From positions 1 to 22,615 of IMG/VR virus record IMGVR_UViG_3300037847_000772: a stretch of 22,615 nt of DNA, one strand, 5' to 3'. The stretch is from a virus. The translations under genes and the position numbers were made by a program. The notes under the pieces were generated by a model that saw only the letters and a program-made list of their open reading frames with translations, did no database searches and had not been told where the DNA came from. This document shows, piece by piece, positions 4,991 through 12,018 of the stretch (position 1 is its first letter; every line of letters begins with the position of its first letter).

Positions 4991-5128
4991 ATGGCTAAAA
5001 GAGGATTATACGCGAATATAAATGCTAGAAAAAAGGCTGGTACTTCTAGACCTAAGTCTAAGAGTACAATATCAGCCAAATCTTATGCCAATATGAAAGC
5101 TGGATTTCCAAAAAAGAAGAAAAAGTAA
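4991..5128 (+). CDS. tiny Lys-rich phage protein, 45 aa (MAKRGLYANI type)
   Basis: The frame runs from ATG at 4991 to TAA at 5126-5128. It is very basic: Lys and Arg make up about a third of residues, and the tail is five lysines. The opening MAKRGLYANINARKKAG and the C-terminal SYANMKAGFPKKK resemble short conserved proteins I remember from marine podovirus genomes, where they lie near the terminase genes. The function is unknown; binding to DNA or RNA is inferred from charge alone. The ribosome-binding site is a weak A/G-rich run. The next gene starts immediately after the stop. Confidence 0.65.
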   Translation: MAKRGLYANINARKKAGTSRPKSKSTISAKSYANMKAGFPKKKKK

Positions 5129-5377
5129 ATGAGTTCTCCAGCCTGGCAACGAAAAGAGGGTAAAAACCCTAGTGGGGGATTAAATGCCAAAGGTAGAGCT
5201 AGTTATAATAGAGCTACTGGTGGCAATTTAAAAGCTCCGACCAAGAAAAAGGGGAGCAAAAGAAGAAAATCATTCTGTGCTAGAATGAAAGGAATGAAAA
5301 AAAAGCTGACTTCGGCTAAAACAGCTAGAGATCCTAACTCTAGAATAAATAAATCACTCAGAGCTTGGAACTGCTAA
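5129..5377 (+). CDS. DUF6321-like small basic protein, 82 aa
   Basis: The protein matches the pattern I recall for DUF6321: AWQRKEGKNPSGGLNAKGRASYNR near the N-terminus, a KAPTKKKGSKRRKSFCARMKGMKKK centre, and the C-terminal TAxDPNSRINKSLRAW-C. It is rich in Lys, Arg and Gly, with two cysteines (one in SFCARMKG, one as the last residue). The family is widespread in phage and environmental sequences, often near terminase genes, and has no established function. The ATG immediately follows the stop of the 45-aa gene, so coupled translation is likely. Confidence 0.75.
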   Translation: MSSPAWQRKEGKNPSGGLNAKGRASYNRATGGNLKAPTKKKGSKRRKSFCARMKGMKKKLTSAKTARDPNSRINKSLRAWNC

Positions 5378-5385
5378 TAAGTGAA

Positions 5386-5414
5386 TTGAAATAAATATTT
5401 TATTTCTTTATAGA
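5386..5414 (+). promoter_or_regulatory. AT-rich hairpin overlapping a possible promoter
   Basis: GAAATAAA (5388-5395) and TTTATTTC (5399-5406) form an 8-bp all-AT stem followed by TTTAT, which could weakly terminate rightward transcription. The same bases include TTGAAA (5386-5391) and, 17 bases on, TATAGA (5409-5414), a moderate sigma70 match. Which reading is correct cannot be decided from sequence. Confidence 0.3.
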
Positions 5415-5458
5415 TTGTAGTTTACCCAAACAACAATTATAATAAAGGAATGAAAGAA

Positions 5459-5638
5459 ATGACCATAGATGATTTAACGACTACTGTAAGAGAGCTTCAA
5501 GACGAAGTTAAGGCAATTAAAGAAATAAATAAAGTTTTGATGGATAAACTTGGTAAAGCATATGAAGATAGAATTGTCTTGCGTAATAAATTATCTAACG
5601 TTAAAAAGAATCAAGAAAGAGAGGTACTAAATGCCTAA
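5459..5638 (+). CDS. small coiled-coil protein, 59 aa
   Basis: The product is an almost continuous charged helix (DDLTTTVRELQDEVKAIKEINKVLMDKLGKAYEDRIVLRNKLSNV) with Leu/Val/Ile at heptad spacing, so a coiled coil is likely. An ATG at 5450 touches the AAGGA site directly, whereas the in-frame ATG at 5459 has a nine-base spacing and is preferred. Its end overlaps the following 39-aa gene by eight bases. The family is not recognised; it resembles the short coiled-coil proteins found beside terminase genes in other phages. Confidence 0.6.
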   Translation: MTIDDLTTTVRELQDEVKAIKEINKVLMDKLGKAYEDRIVLRNKLSNVKKNQEREVLNA

Positions 5639-5750
5639 AGTTGGATCTAAAAAATTTCCATATACAGCTGCTGGAATGAAAAAAGCAAAAGCTGCTGCAA
5701 AAAAATCAGGAAAAAAAGTTGTCAAGCAAAGCAAAAAGAAAGGGTACTAG
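5631..5750 (+). CDS. tiny Lys-rich phage protein, 39 aa (MPKVGxKKFPYT type)
   Basis: The frame runs from ATG at 5631 to TAG at 5748-5750, seven bases after AGAGG. Lys makes up over a third of the protein (KKAKAAAKKSGKKVVKQSKKKG). The start MPKVGSKKFPYTAAGMKKAK resembles a short family I remember in marine and other phages. It is too small for an enzyme and is presumably a nucleic-acid-associated or virion peptide; this is inference. The 3' end overlaps the TTG start of the nuclease gene by 32 bp. Confidence 0.6.
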   Translation: MPKVGSKKFPYTAAGMKKAKAAAKKSGKKVVKQSKKKGY

Positions 5751-6309
5751 AGTAGAGAACGAAATAGTTAAACTCTTTCAAGCTGAAGGATTTGAAGCTA
5801 GACGACAACCTCTTTCTGGTGCTATACAAGCATTCCCTCATGACGTTCAGGTGGCTGATTTGTTTGAGGGAACGAATATAGAAGTTAAAGCTAGAAAAAA
5901 TGGCGAGGGCTTCGCCCAATTAGATAAGTGGAAAGGATCTGCTGATCTTTTAATATTAAAGAAAGACTTTTCTAATCCAATGGTATATCTTGATTGGGAT
6001 TTATTTAAGGAGTTTCTCTATGAGTATAGACAAAACAGACGACGTAACGAATCTGGAGAACAGGCAGCTGTTCAACATTTCTCTAGCAGAAAGACGGAAG
6101 CTAAGAGCGATCGTAAGAAAAGTACATCTAAAATTCCTTCCAGAAAGTTTGATAACGGACAAGGAATGCGACAAATTAATAGAAAGTCTTGGCCCAAAAA
6201 TCAGAGAAAATTTGCTAAAAGTAGCGATAGACAAGAATCTAATATAGATGGCACAACTCAATTACAAACCAGATGGCAATACCTTAAAAGCATTTCTCAA
6301 GGGAAATGA
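5719..6309 (+). CDS. PDDEXK (Hjc-like) nuclease with a long out-of-frame overlapping tail
   Basis: Residues 1-100 look like an archaeal-Hjc/phage Holliday-junction-resolvase-type PDDEXK nuclease: KGTRVENE (Glu13), FEARRQPLSGA, HDVQ (Asp42), and IEVKAR (Glu55-Val-Lys57), followed by the helix and strand KWKGSADLLILKKD. Such enzymes cut branched DNA and could resolve replication intermediates before packaging. The start is TTG at 5719, eight bases after AGGA; no ATG is available. After about residue 100 the frame continues for 96 Ser/Arg/Lys/Gln-rich residues that coincide with the 75-aa gene (6020-6247) and the first codons of terL. This tail looks like a read-through shadow frame. A lost stop codon, or a sequencing or frameshift change near 6010, would explain it. 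Confidence 0.75.
   Translation: MSSKAKRKGTRVENEIVKLFQAEGFEARRQPLSGAIQAFPHDVQVADLFEGTNIEVKARKNGEGFAQLDKWKGSADLLILKKDFSNPMVYLDWDLFKEFLYEYRQNRRRNESGEQAAVQHFSSRKTEAKSDRKKSTSKIPSRKFDNGQGMRQINRKSWPKNQRKFAKSSDRQESNIDGTTQLQTRWQYLKSISQGK
6020..6247 (+). CDS. small conserved phage protein upstream of terL, 75 aa
   Basis: An AAGGAG site lies about seven bases before the ATG at 6020. The stop at 6245-6247 is immediately followed by the terL ATG, so the gene is coupled to the terminase. The C-terminal two-thirds (RRKLRAIVRKVHLKFLPESLITDKECDKLIESLGPKIRENLLKVAIDKN) resembles a short protein I recall in cyanophage and other marine podovirus genomes, with a K-x-x-L-x-x-x-G-P-x-x-x-E/R helix near the end. No enzymatic motif is visible. 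It is nested wholly in another frame of the nuclease gene, and its start, spacing and amino-acid texture make it the genuine frame here. Confidence 0.7.
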   Translation: MSIDKTDDVTNLENRQLFNISLAERRKLRAIVRKVHLKFLPESLITDKECDKLIESLGPKIRENLLKVAIDKNLI

Positions 6310-7765
6310 ATTTTTTAGGGGTTTACGAGGGCCAGTAGGTAGTGGCAAGTCTGTCGCTTGTTGTATTGAGGTACTTAGACGTGCTTTACAACAAGAAAAA
6401 AATGCACAAGGGAAAAGAAAAAGTAGGTGGGCCGTTATTCGGAACACTAATCCGCAACTTAAAACGACTACTATCAAAACGTGGTTAGATTGGTTTCCTG
6501 AACAAGATTGGGGTACATTTTCTTGGTCAGTACCTTACACACATAGAATAAATGTAGGTGAACTAGATTTAGAGGTCATATTCTTAGCTTTAGATAGGCC
6601 TGAAGATGTTAAAAAGCTTTTATCATTAGAACTAACAGGCGTATGGGTAAACGAAGCCAGAGAACTTCCTAAGAGCATTATTGACGCTTGTACTATGAGG
6701 GTAGGTAGATACCCTAGTATGCGTGATGGTGGTGCTACATGGTATGGAGTTATTGCAGATACCAACGCACCAGAAGAAGATCATTGGTGGCCTATTATGG
6801 CTGGTGATGTTCCAGTACCAGATCATCTCTCAAGAGATGAAGCATTAATGTTAGTTAAACCTGATAACTGGAATTTTTTTACACAACCTTCGGCTATGAA
6901 AGAAAAAAAAGATAAAGAAGGTACATTAGAAGGATATGATAAAAATAAACTATGCGAAAATCAAAATAACCTAACACAAGATTATTATTCTAATATTATT
7001 AAAGGTAAAACAAAAGGTTGGATAGATGTTTATGTAATGAATAAACTAGGATCTTTAGAAGAAGGTAAACCAGTATATCCTAGCTGGAATCAAGAAGTAC
7101 ATTTATCTTCTGAGGATCTATCGCCTGGCCCTTTACCAGTATTTATTGGTATAGACTTTGGATTAACACCAGCTGCAGTGTTTGGTCAAAAAATGCCTAA
7201 TGGTAGATGGCTTATACTTCAGGAGCTAGTTTGTTTTGATATGGGTATTGCTAGGTTTAGCGAACTATTAAAACATGAAATAGCAAAAAATTATAGAAAC
7301 TTAGATATAGAAATATATGGAGATCCAGCTGGAGATTTTAGAGCGCAAACAGATGAAACAACACCATTTCAAATACTGCGACAAAATGGCTTAATGGGTA
7401 AACCTACACATAGTAATGATGTAGCTCTTAGAATAGAGTCAGTAGAAGTTACACTTGGTAGATTAATAGAAGGTAAATCAGGATTTATATTAGATCACCG
7501 GTGTATAAATCTTAAAAAAGGTTTTAATGGTGGTTATTTCTACAGAAGATTACAAACATCTGGTGATAGGTATGACGAAAAGCCAATGAAGAATAGATAT
7601 TCCCATGTCCATGACGCATTACAGTATATGATGTTAGGAGCTGGTGAAGGTAAACAATTAATATCAGGAAAAACAAAAAAACCAACTGTCGTCAAAACTA
7701 GAAGTTGGAATATATTTGGTAATAAAAAAAGAAGAAGTGTATGGCAAAACAGAATGAATGGTTAG
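6248..7765 (+). CDS. terL: terminase large subunit, 505 aa
   Basis: This is the ATP-driven packaging motor and headful/end-cutting nuclease. The N-terminal ATPase has a Walker A GPVGSGKS (residues 28-35), the RNTNPQLKTTTIKTWLDWFPE adenine/arginine region, and a Walker B GVWVNEA near residues 131-137 with the catalytic Glu. The C-terminal RNase-H-fold nuclease has GIDFGLTP (about residue 301, first Asp), YGDPAGD (about 356, second Asp) and HVHDALQYMM (about 454, third acidic site). The length fits the family. The sequence texture matches the phage terminase group starting FFRGLRGPVGSGKS found in F116-like and marine podoviruses rather than T7 gp19. It begins right after the stop of the 75-aa gene. 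Its last 25 bases overlap the next gene. Confidence 0.93.
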   Translation: MAQLNYKPDGNTLKAFLKGNEFFRGLRGPVGSGKSVACCIEVLRRALQQEKNAQGKRKSRWAVIRNTNPQLKTTTIKTWLDWFPEQDWGTFSWSVPYTHRINVGELDLEVIFLALDRPEDVKKLLSLELTGVWVNEARELPKSIIDACTMRVGRYPSMRDGGATWYGVIADTNAPEEDHWWPIMAGDVPVPDHLSRDEALMLVKPDNWNFFTQPSAMKEKKDKEGTLEGYDKNKLCENQNNLTQDYYSNIIKGKTKGWIDVYVMNKLGSLEEGKPVYPSWNQEVHLSSEDLSPGPLPVFIGIDFGLTPAAVFGQKMPNGRWLILQELVCFDMGIARFSELLKHEIAKNYRNLDIEIYGDPAGDFRAQTDETTPFQILRQNGLMGKPTHSNDVALRIESVEVTLGRLIEGKSGFILDHRCINLKKGFNGGYFYRRLQTSGDRYDEKPMKNRYSHVHDALQYMMLGAGEGKQLISGKTKKPTVVKTRSWNIFGNKKRRSVWQNRMNG

Positions 7766-8154
7766 TTTATTTCTACGAAAATAACGATTACCATAGACAT
7801 ACAAAATTTTTTAAAAAAGGATTTAAGCATTGTGGAGTAATGGGTTATGATCCTGAAAAAAAAATATGGTTAATTGCTGAGTTTTTATTTGGTAAATTAA
7901 ATATAGAATTATTAAATGAAGAAGAAGTAGATAAAATATTTAGATTAATACAGATGAAAAAAGGACATATAGTTAAAGTGCCAGTACAGAATAAAGTATC
8001 TAAATTCCCAGTTATTATGGGATCTTGGATAAAAGAACATAGCTGCGTTAGTTATGTGCAACGATTAATAGGCTGGTCTAGGTTTTGGATATTTACACCT
8101 AATCAGCTATATTGTGCGTTGAAAAAAAATGGTTTTTGTGAAATAGACTTATAG
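7741..8154 (+). CDS. putative papain/NlpC-like fold protein, 137 aa
   Basis: The product is not firmly recognised. It contains His30-Cys31 (GFKHCGVMGYD) after an N-terminal YFY segment, and a later SCVSYVQRLIG helix with Cys102, then FTPNQLYCALKKNG. A His early and a nucleophile-like Cys late, at the start of a helix ending in 'LIG...TPxQLY', recalls circularly permuted papain-like (NlpC/P60-type) phage proteins that sit next to terminase genes. A peptidase or amidase role is inference, and the exact catalytic set cannot be fixed here. The ATG overlaps the end of terL by 25 bp and lacks a clear Shine-Dalgarno, so translation is presumably coupled. Confidence 0.65.
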   Translation: MAKQNEWLVYFYENNDYHRHTKFFKKGFKHCGVMGYDPEKKIWLIAEFLFGKLNIELLNEEEVDKIFRLIQMKKGHIVKVPVQNKVSKFPVIMGSWIKEHSCVSYVQRLIGWSRFWIFTPNQLYCALKKNGFCEIDL

Positions 8155-8156
8155 AT

Positions 8157-8378
8157 ATGGGTGCATTTCAGAAACCAAAGTATAGAGAAACTGCTGCAGA
8201 TAAAGCAATTCGTGAAGATATTGAAAAAAGACGACAAGAAGAATTAGAAACACAAGAAAAATTAGAAGCAAAAGAAGCAAGAAAGAAAAAAAGAAAAGCA
8301 AAGGGAATGTTAGGTATGAGATCATTATTCTCTAGAGCTGGTGGAAAAGGATTTTACCAAGAAGGAAAGGAAATATAA
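8157..8378 (+). CDS. small charged phage protein, 73 aa
   Basis: This short protein starts two bases after the preceding stop. The centre is an extended, highly charged helix (REDIEKRRQEELETQEKLEAKEARKKKRKAKG). The C-terminus reads MLGMRSLFSRAGGKGF, an 'R-S-L-(F/L)-S-x-x-G-G-x-G-(F/Y)' ending that recurs in small proteins just before the portal in many T7-like genomes. The N-terminal MGAFxKPK also fits. The following 257-aa protein ends similarly (KGKRSFFSG), so the two may share an interaction motif. Function unknown; a head-assembly role is suggested by position. Confidence 0.65.
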   Translation: MGAFQKPKYRETAADKAIREDIEKRRQEELETQEKLEAKEARKKKRKAKGMLGMRSLFSRAGGKGFYQEGKEI

Positions 8379-9151
8379 TGGGTGCAGAAAATGGAACAGG
8401 TAGTTCAGGTTCTTCTGGAGGAGGGGGTAATAACAATAATAACAATAATAATAATCAAGCTACCCAAATTGCTAAAAAAGTTAAAAAACAAATTGGTTTA
8501 ACAGCAGTAGGTGGTCTTGGCGGAACTAATCAAGGATATATTGCTTCAAATTTAGAAGGACAAGATAAACTTTTTTATGGAAAAGAAGCAGCTGAAGCTG
8601 CTAAAAAAGAAATGGCTAATGCTGGTCTTGGTACATATAATGAAGCAACAGGAAGTTTTCAAAATGTTGTAAAAGATCCTAAAACTGGAAAAATGAAAAT
8701 TGTAAATACTGGAGCAACAATGGGTGCTGCTATGGGTACTGGTGAAGGAACAGTAATGGGTCAATTACCAATATCAAAAGCTATGTTTGAACAACAAAAA
8801 AAATTACAAATGATGGCATTAGCTCCATTATCTTTAATGGCTCCTTTCCCAGTTTCAACTGCTTTAGGTCTTGCGTCTAATGAAGCAAGAAAAGCACAAT
8901 ATGATAATTATATAAATACTTTTAATCAAGGTTTTATAAGACCAACATCATCTTATGGAATAACATCAAGTCAATCAAACCAAAGAATAACAGATACTAA
9001 AGCAACTACTGAAACAGGAGAATCTAGTTTTGTTGAAACTGAAGCAGAAAGAGCAAAAAGAATGGCAGCAATATCTAGAAGAAGTGAAGCACTTAAAGGC
9101 AAAAGGTCTTTTTTTAGTGGAGTTAAACAAACAATAGCAGGTCAATTATAA
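8378..9151 (+). CDS. virion-block hypothetical protein with Gly/Ser/poly-Asn N-terminus, 257 aa
   Basis: The first 27 residues are a low-complexity linker: Gly/Ser-rich, then four Gly and nine consecutive Asn (residues 18-26). The middle has a KEAAEAAKKEMANAGLGTYNEATG segment and a hydrophobic stretch (MMALAPLSLMAPFPVSTALGLAS) near residues 145-170. The C-terminus is basic (AERAKRMAAISRRSEALKGKRSFFSG). I do not recognise a family. It lies directly before the portal with a one-base overlap of stop and start (TAATG) and is likely a minor virion or head-assembly protein. The Asn tract uses mixed AAT/AAC codons, so it is not a simple triplet slippage tract. Confidence 0.65.
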   Translation: MGAENGTGSSGSSGGGGNNNNNNNNNQATQIAKKVKKQIGLTAVGGLGGTNQGYIASNLEGQDKLFYGKEAAEAAKKEMANAGLGTYNEATGSFQNVVKDPKTGKMKIVNTGATMGAAMGTGEGTVMGQLPISKAMFEQQKKLQMMALAPLSLMAPFPVSTALGLASNEARKAQYDNYINTFNQGFIRPTSSYGITSSQSNQRITDTKATTETGESSFVETEAERAKRMAAISRRSEALKGKRSFFSGVKQTIAGQL

Positions 9152-10752
9152 TGGCATTTATACCAGTAGCAGAAAAAAATATTTCAACAGGATATACTGA
9201 CGGAAAATTTAAAAATTTTTTTAAGAAATATCAAGACGCAGAAACAATCTTTGATCATTGGAAAGATAAGTATGAAGAAGCATACGAATATACAATGCCA
9301 CAAAGAGAATCATTCTATGAAGAAACAGTAGGAGAAAGACGTACTGATAAAATATTTGATGAAACTGCAGTAGTAGGTATTCAAGAATTTGCTAGTAGAT
9401 TACAAGCTGGAATAGTTCCTACTTATGGAAGATGGGCAAACTTTGAAGCTGGATCAGATATACCTGATGATCAAAAACCAGCAGTTAATGAAGCATTAGA
9501 TGAAATAACAAAGTATGTATTTGAAATATTAGCTGGATCTAACTTTAACCAAGAAGTACATGAAGCATTTATGGATTGTGCTATTGGTACTGGTGTAATG
9601 CTAGTAGAAGAAGGTGACGCATTAAATCCAATTAAATTTACAGCTATTCCTTTGCCTAAAGTTATGTTGAACAATGGGCCTGATAACAAAGTAGATACAG
9701 TATTTAGAAAAAGACAGATAGCATATAACCAATTAATGACAGCTTATCCAAAAGCAGAAATGTCTGAAAAGATGATGAAAGCTATTGAGAACAATGAAAC
9801 AAAAAAAGCAAACATAGTTGAGGGTGTTTACAAAATTTATGATGAAGCAAATACAGAAAAATACAAATATTGTGTTGCTTGTATGAATGAAGAAGAAATA
9901 ATTTTTGAAAAAGAATTAGATGGAGTTGGCAGCAATCCTTATATTGTATTTAGATGGAATAAAGGATCAGGAGAAGTATATGGTCGTGGCCCAGTATTTA
10001 ACAGTATGGCTGCAATTAAAACAACTAATCTTACAGTAGAATTAATATTACAAAATGCTCAAATGAATATTAGTGGTATTTATACTTATGAAGATGATGG
10101 TGTATTAAATCCTGATAATATTAATCTAGTGCCTGGCGCTTTAATTCCTGTAGCTCCAAATAGCAGAGGACTTACACCTTTAGCTGGTGCTGGTAGATTT
10201 GATGTAGCTCAATTAATATTATCTGATATGCGTCAGAATATTAAAAAAGCATTATATATGGAAACACTTGGTAGACCAGAAGGTACGCCAATGTCTGCTA
10301 CTGAAGTATCTGAAAGAATGGCAGATTTATCAAGACAAATAGGATCTTCATTTGGTAGATTACAAGCTGAGTTTGTGACACCTCTACTTCGTAGAGTAAT
10401 TAGAATATTGTCTAAACAAGGCAGAATTGAGATACCAAAAATTGATAACAGAGAAGTAACTGTAATATCTCAATCACCATTAGCACAAGCTCAACATCAA
10501 CAAGATGTTGCAGTGGTTAATAATTTTAATGCTATCCTAGCTCAAACATTCGGCCCACAAATCCTTAATATGATTGTAAAACAAGATGAAGTAGCTAGAT
10601 ATTTAGCAGATAAACTAGGTTTACCAGAAAAATTAATTAGAGATCCTCAAGAACAACAAGGATTAATTCAAGAGTTGCAAAACATGGCGCAACAGTCTAA
10701 TATGGCACAAAATGAGTTGGGAATCCCTAGTCAACCGCCACAAGGAGCATAG
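9151..10752 (+). CDS. portal / head-tail connector protein (T7 gp8-like), 533 aa
   Basis: The dodecameric portal forms the DNA channel at one capsid vertex and contacts terminase, scaffold and tail. The sequence matches the T7-type connector family. The N-terminal WKDKYEEAYEYTMPQRESFYEE region is followed by 'GERRTDKIFDETAVVGIQEFASRLQAGIVPTYGRWANF', then 'DCAIGTGVMLVEEG', 'IPLPKVMLNNGPDNKVDTVFRKRQI', 'PYIVFRWNKGSGEVYGRGPV', and the C-terminal 'GRPEGTPMSATEVSERMADLSRQIGSSFGRLQAEFVTPLLRRV'. The length agrees with gp8 (about 535 aa). It is followed, with a 41-bp overlap, by a small Bbp19-like gene and then the scaffold, as in other T7-like phages. Confidence 0.92.
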   Translation: MAFIPVAEKNISTGYTDGKFKNFFKKYQDAETIFDHWKDKYEEAYEYTMPQRESFYEETVGERRTDKIFDETAVVGIQEFASRLQAGIVPTYGRWANFEAGSDIPDDQKPAVNEALDEITKYVFEILAGSNFNQEVHEAFMDCAIGTGVMLVEEGDALNPIKFTAIPLPKVMLNNGPDNKVDTVFRKRQIAYNQLMTAYPKAEMSEKMMKAIENNETKKANIVEGVYKIYDEANTEKYKYCVACMNEEEIIFEKELDGVGSNPYIVFRWNKGSGEVYGRGPVFNSMAAIKTTNLTVELILQNAQMNISGIYTYEDDGVLNPDNINLVPGALIPVAPNSRGLTPLAGAGRFDVAQLILSDMRQNIKKALYMETLGRPEGTPMSATEVSERMADLSRQIGSSFGRLQAEFVTPLLRRVIRILSKQGRIEIPKIDNREVTVISQSPLAQAQHQQDVAVVNNFNAILAQTFGPQILNMIVKQDEVARYLADKLGLPEKLIRDPQEQQGLIQELQNMAQQSNMAQNELGIPSQPPQGA

Positions 10753-10969
10753 AAAAGAAACATCTGAAATAGATCAAACATTTGCTAGTGTTTTTTCTGG
10801 GCCTGATGGAAAAAAATTATTGGAATTTTTTGATAGTATTGTTATGAATGTTACTATTAATCCTAATGCTGATAGTAGAGTATTATGGCATTTAGAAGGG
10901 CAACGATATATGCTGCAACAAATTAAGAATAGAATTAAACGAGGTAGAGAATGGCAGAAGAAGAAGTAA
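10712..10969 (+). CDS. small Bbp19-like phage protein between portal and scaffold, 85 aa
   Basis: Residues 20-80 (IDQTFASVFSGPDGKKLLEFFDSIVM...NADSRVLWHLEGQRYMLQQIKNRIKRG) resemble the short protein often found between portal and scaffold, with 'F-x-x-x-x-G-x-x-x-L-x-x-L' and 'x-x-x-x-EGQR-x-x-x-x-I-x-x-x-I-x-R-G' patterns (Bbp19-like in my recollection). Its role is unknown. The ATG at 10712 lies inside the portal gene and has no good ribosome-binding site, so coupled re-initiation is likely. It overlaps the scaffold gene by 19 bp. Confidence 0.65.
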   Translation: MSWESLVNRHKEHRKETSEIDQTFASVFSGPDGKKLLEFFDSIVMNVTINPNADSRVLWHLEGQRYMLQQIKNRIKRGREWQKKK

Positions 10970-11685
10970 TTACTCAAGAACAAACTGAATCTAGTAAACC
11001 AGATTATGTTCAAGATAAATTTTGGAATAAAGATACTAATGAAATTAATATTGAAGAATTATCTAGTAGTTATAATTCTTTAGAAAAAAAATTAGGAGCA
11101 AGAACAGAAGATCTATCTAAACAAATTAGAGAAGATATAGCTAATGAAGTTAAAGCTAATGTTCCTGAAAAGTATGAAATTAATATGCCTGAGATACCTG
11201 AAAATATACAAATGGACATTAATCCTGAAATGCCTTTATTACAATGGTGGTCAGATACAGCTAAAGCTAAAGGATTATCTCAAGAAGAATTTAACAAAGG
11301 TATAGAAGCATTTGTTAATAATGAAATATCTTCATTACCTGATACTGATAATGAAAGAGAATTATTAGGTGAAAATGCTAATCAACGTATAGAAGCTGCT
11401 GATCTTTGGAGTAAGAAAAATTTATCAAGTGATTCTTATGAAGCTATTGCAGAATTTGCAAGTACAGCAAAAGGTGTAAAAGCATTAGAAGAAATAATGA
11501 AACTTAATAAAGACGCACCAATACCACAAACAGAAACAGCTATTGAAGCTGCTCCTAGTTTAGAAGATTTACGATCTATGATGAAAGATCCTCGATACTG
11601 GAAAGATGGTGAAAGAGATCAAGCATATATAAATAAAGTTTCTGCGTTATATGAAAAGTATTACGGATCTCAAAAAGCGAGTTAG
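10951..11685 (+). CDS. capsid assembly scaffolding protein (T7 gp9-like), 244 aa
   Basis: Scaffold proteins line the procapsid interior and are lost on maturation. This protein is strongly acidic and helical, with no Cys. An N-terminal region reads DYVQDKFWNKDTNEINIEELSSSYNSLEKKLG, a 'P-x-K-F-W-D-x-x-T-x-E-(I/V)-N-x-E-x-x-x-x-S-Y-x-x-L-E-K-K' motif typical of T7-like scaffolds. A middle helix is WWSDTAKAKGLSQEEFNKGIEAF, and the C-terminal part (DLRSMMKDPRYW...RDQAYINKVSALYEKYY) matches the end of such scaffolds. Position between portal and major capsid gene supports the call. A GAGG site lies just before the ATG. Confidence 0.88.
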   Translation: MAEEEVITQEQTESSKPDYVQDKFWNKDTNEINIEELSSSYNSLEKKLGARTEDLSKQIREDIANEVKANVPEKYEINMPEIPENIQMDINPEMPLLQWWSDTAKAKGLSQEEFNKGIEAFVNNEISSLPDTDNERELLGENANQRIEAADLWSKKNLSSDSYEAIAEFASTAKGVKALEEIMKLNKDAPIPQTETAIEAAPSLEDLRSMMKDPRYWKDGERDQAYINKVSALYEKYYGSQKAS

Positions 11686-11923
11686 AGTTAAATGGAGAGA
11701 CGCCATATCTCATGCTGAATGGCTAAGTCCACAAGAAGCTATAAAGTTTAAACCAGCTATTAATACTACTGAAGGTTTCTTATTAATAAAAAATAAAGAT
11801 GTCGTTATTTGTTATATGTCATACAATGACACAGATATAGGTGATACAACTGTTATTCCACATGAAAACGTTGTTGATATTTGTGAATTGAAAATTCCTA
11901 AAAAATATGGCAGTAAGAAATAA
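11651..11923 (+). CDS. small conserved phage protein, 90 aa
   Basis: The frame begins 35 bp inside the scaffold gene. It contains VRVKWRDAISHAEWLSPQEAIKFKPAINTTEGFLLIKNKDVVICYMSYNDTDIGDTTVIPHENVVDI. This is the compact beta-rich pattern I recall for a small protein widespread in phages: 'V-x-W-x-D-x-x...G-x-(L/F)-(I/L)...d-x-x-V-(I/V)...D-x-x-x-(I/V)-P'. The fold is probably SH3- or OB-like, and the function is unknown. The protein lies directly before the major capsid gene, separated from it by a 95-bp leader. Overlapping out-of-phase start and no Shine-Dalgarno suggest translational coupling. Confidence 0.6.
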   Translation: MKSITDLKKRVRVKWRDAISHAEWLSPQEAIKFKPAINTTEGFLLIKNKDVVICYMSYNDTDIGDTTVIPHENVVDICELKIPKKYGSKK

Positions 11924-12018
11924 ATAGACCTCTAAGGCCCAAGATATGCCTGAAAAGATAACATATCAAACTCCTGTGAGACAATCTAGGTAACAACTAA
12001 GCAAACACGGAGGTTTAA

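Noticed and set aside
6020-6309. C-terminal 96 residues of the nuclease frame as a functional domain
   Set aside because: The composition is low-complexity and the bases are better explained by the 75-aa gene and terL in another frame. I kept the full frame in the annotation but flagged the tail.
11924-12018. A promoter in the leader before the capsid gene
   Set aside because: No pair of boxes with acceptable match and spacing was found; only the GGAGG ribosome-binding site is supported.
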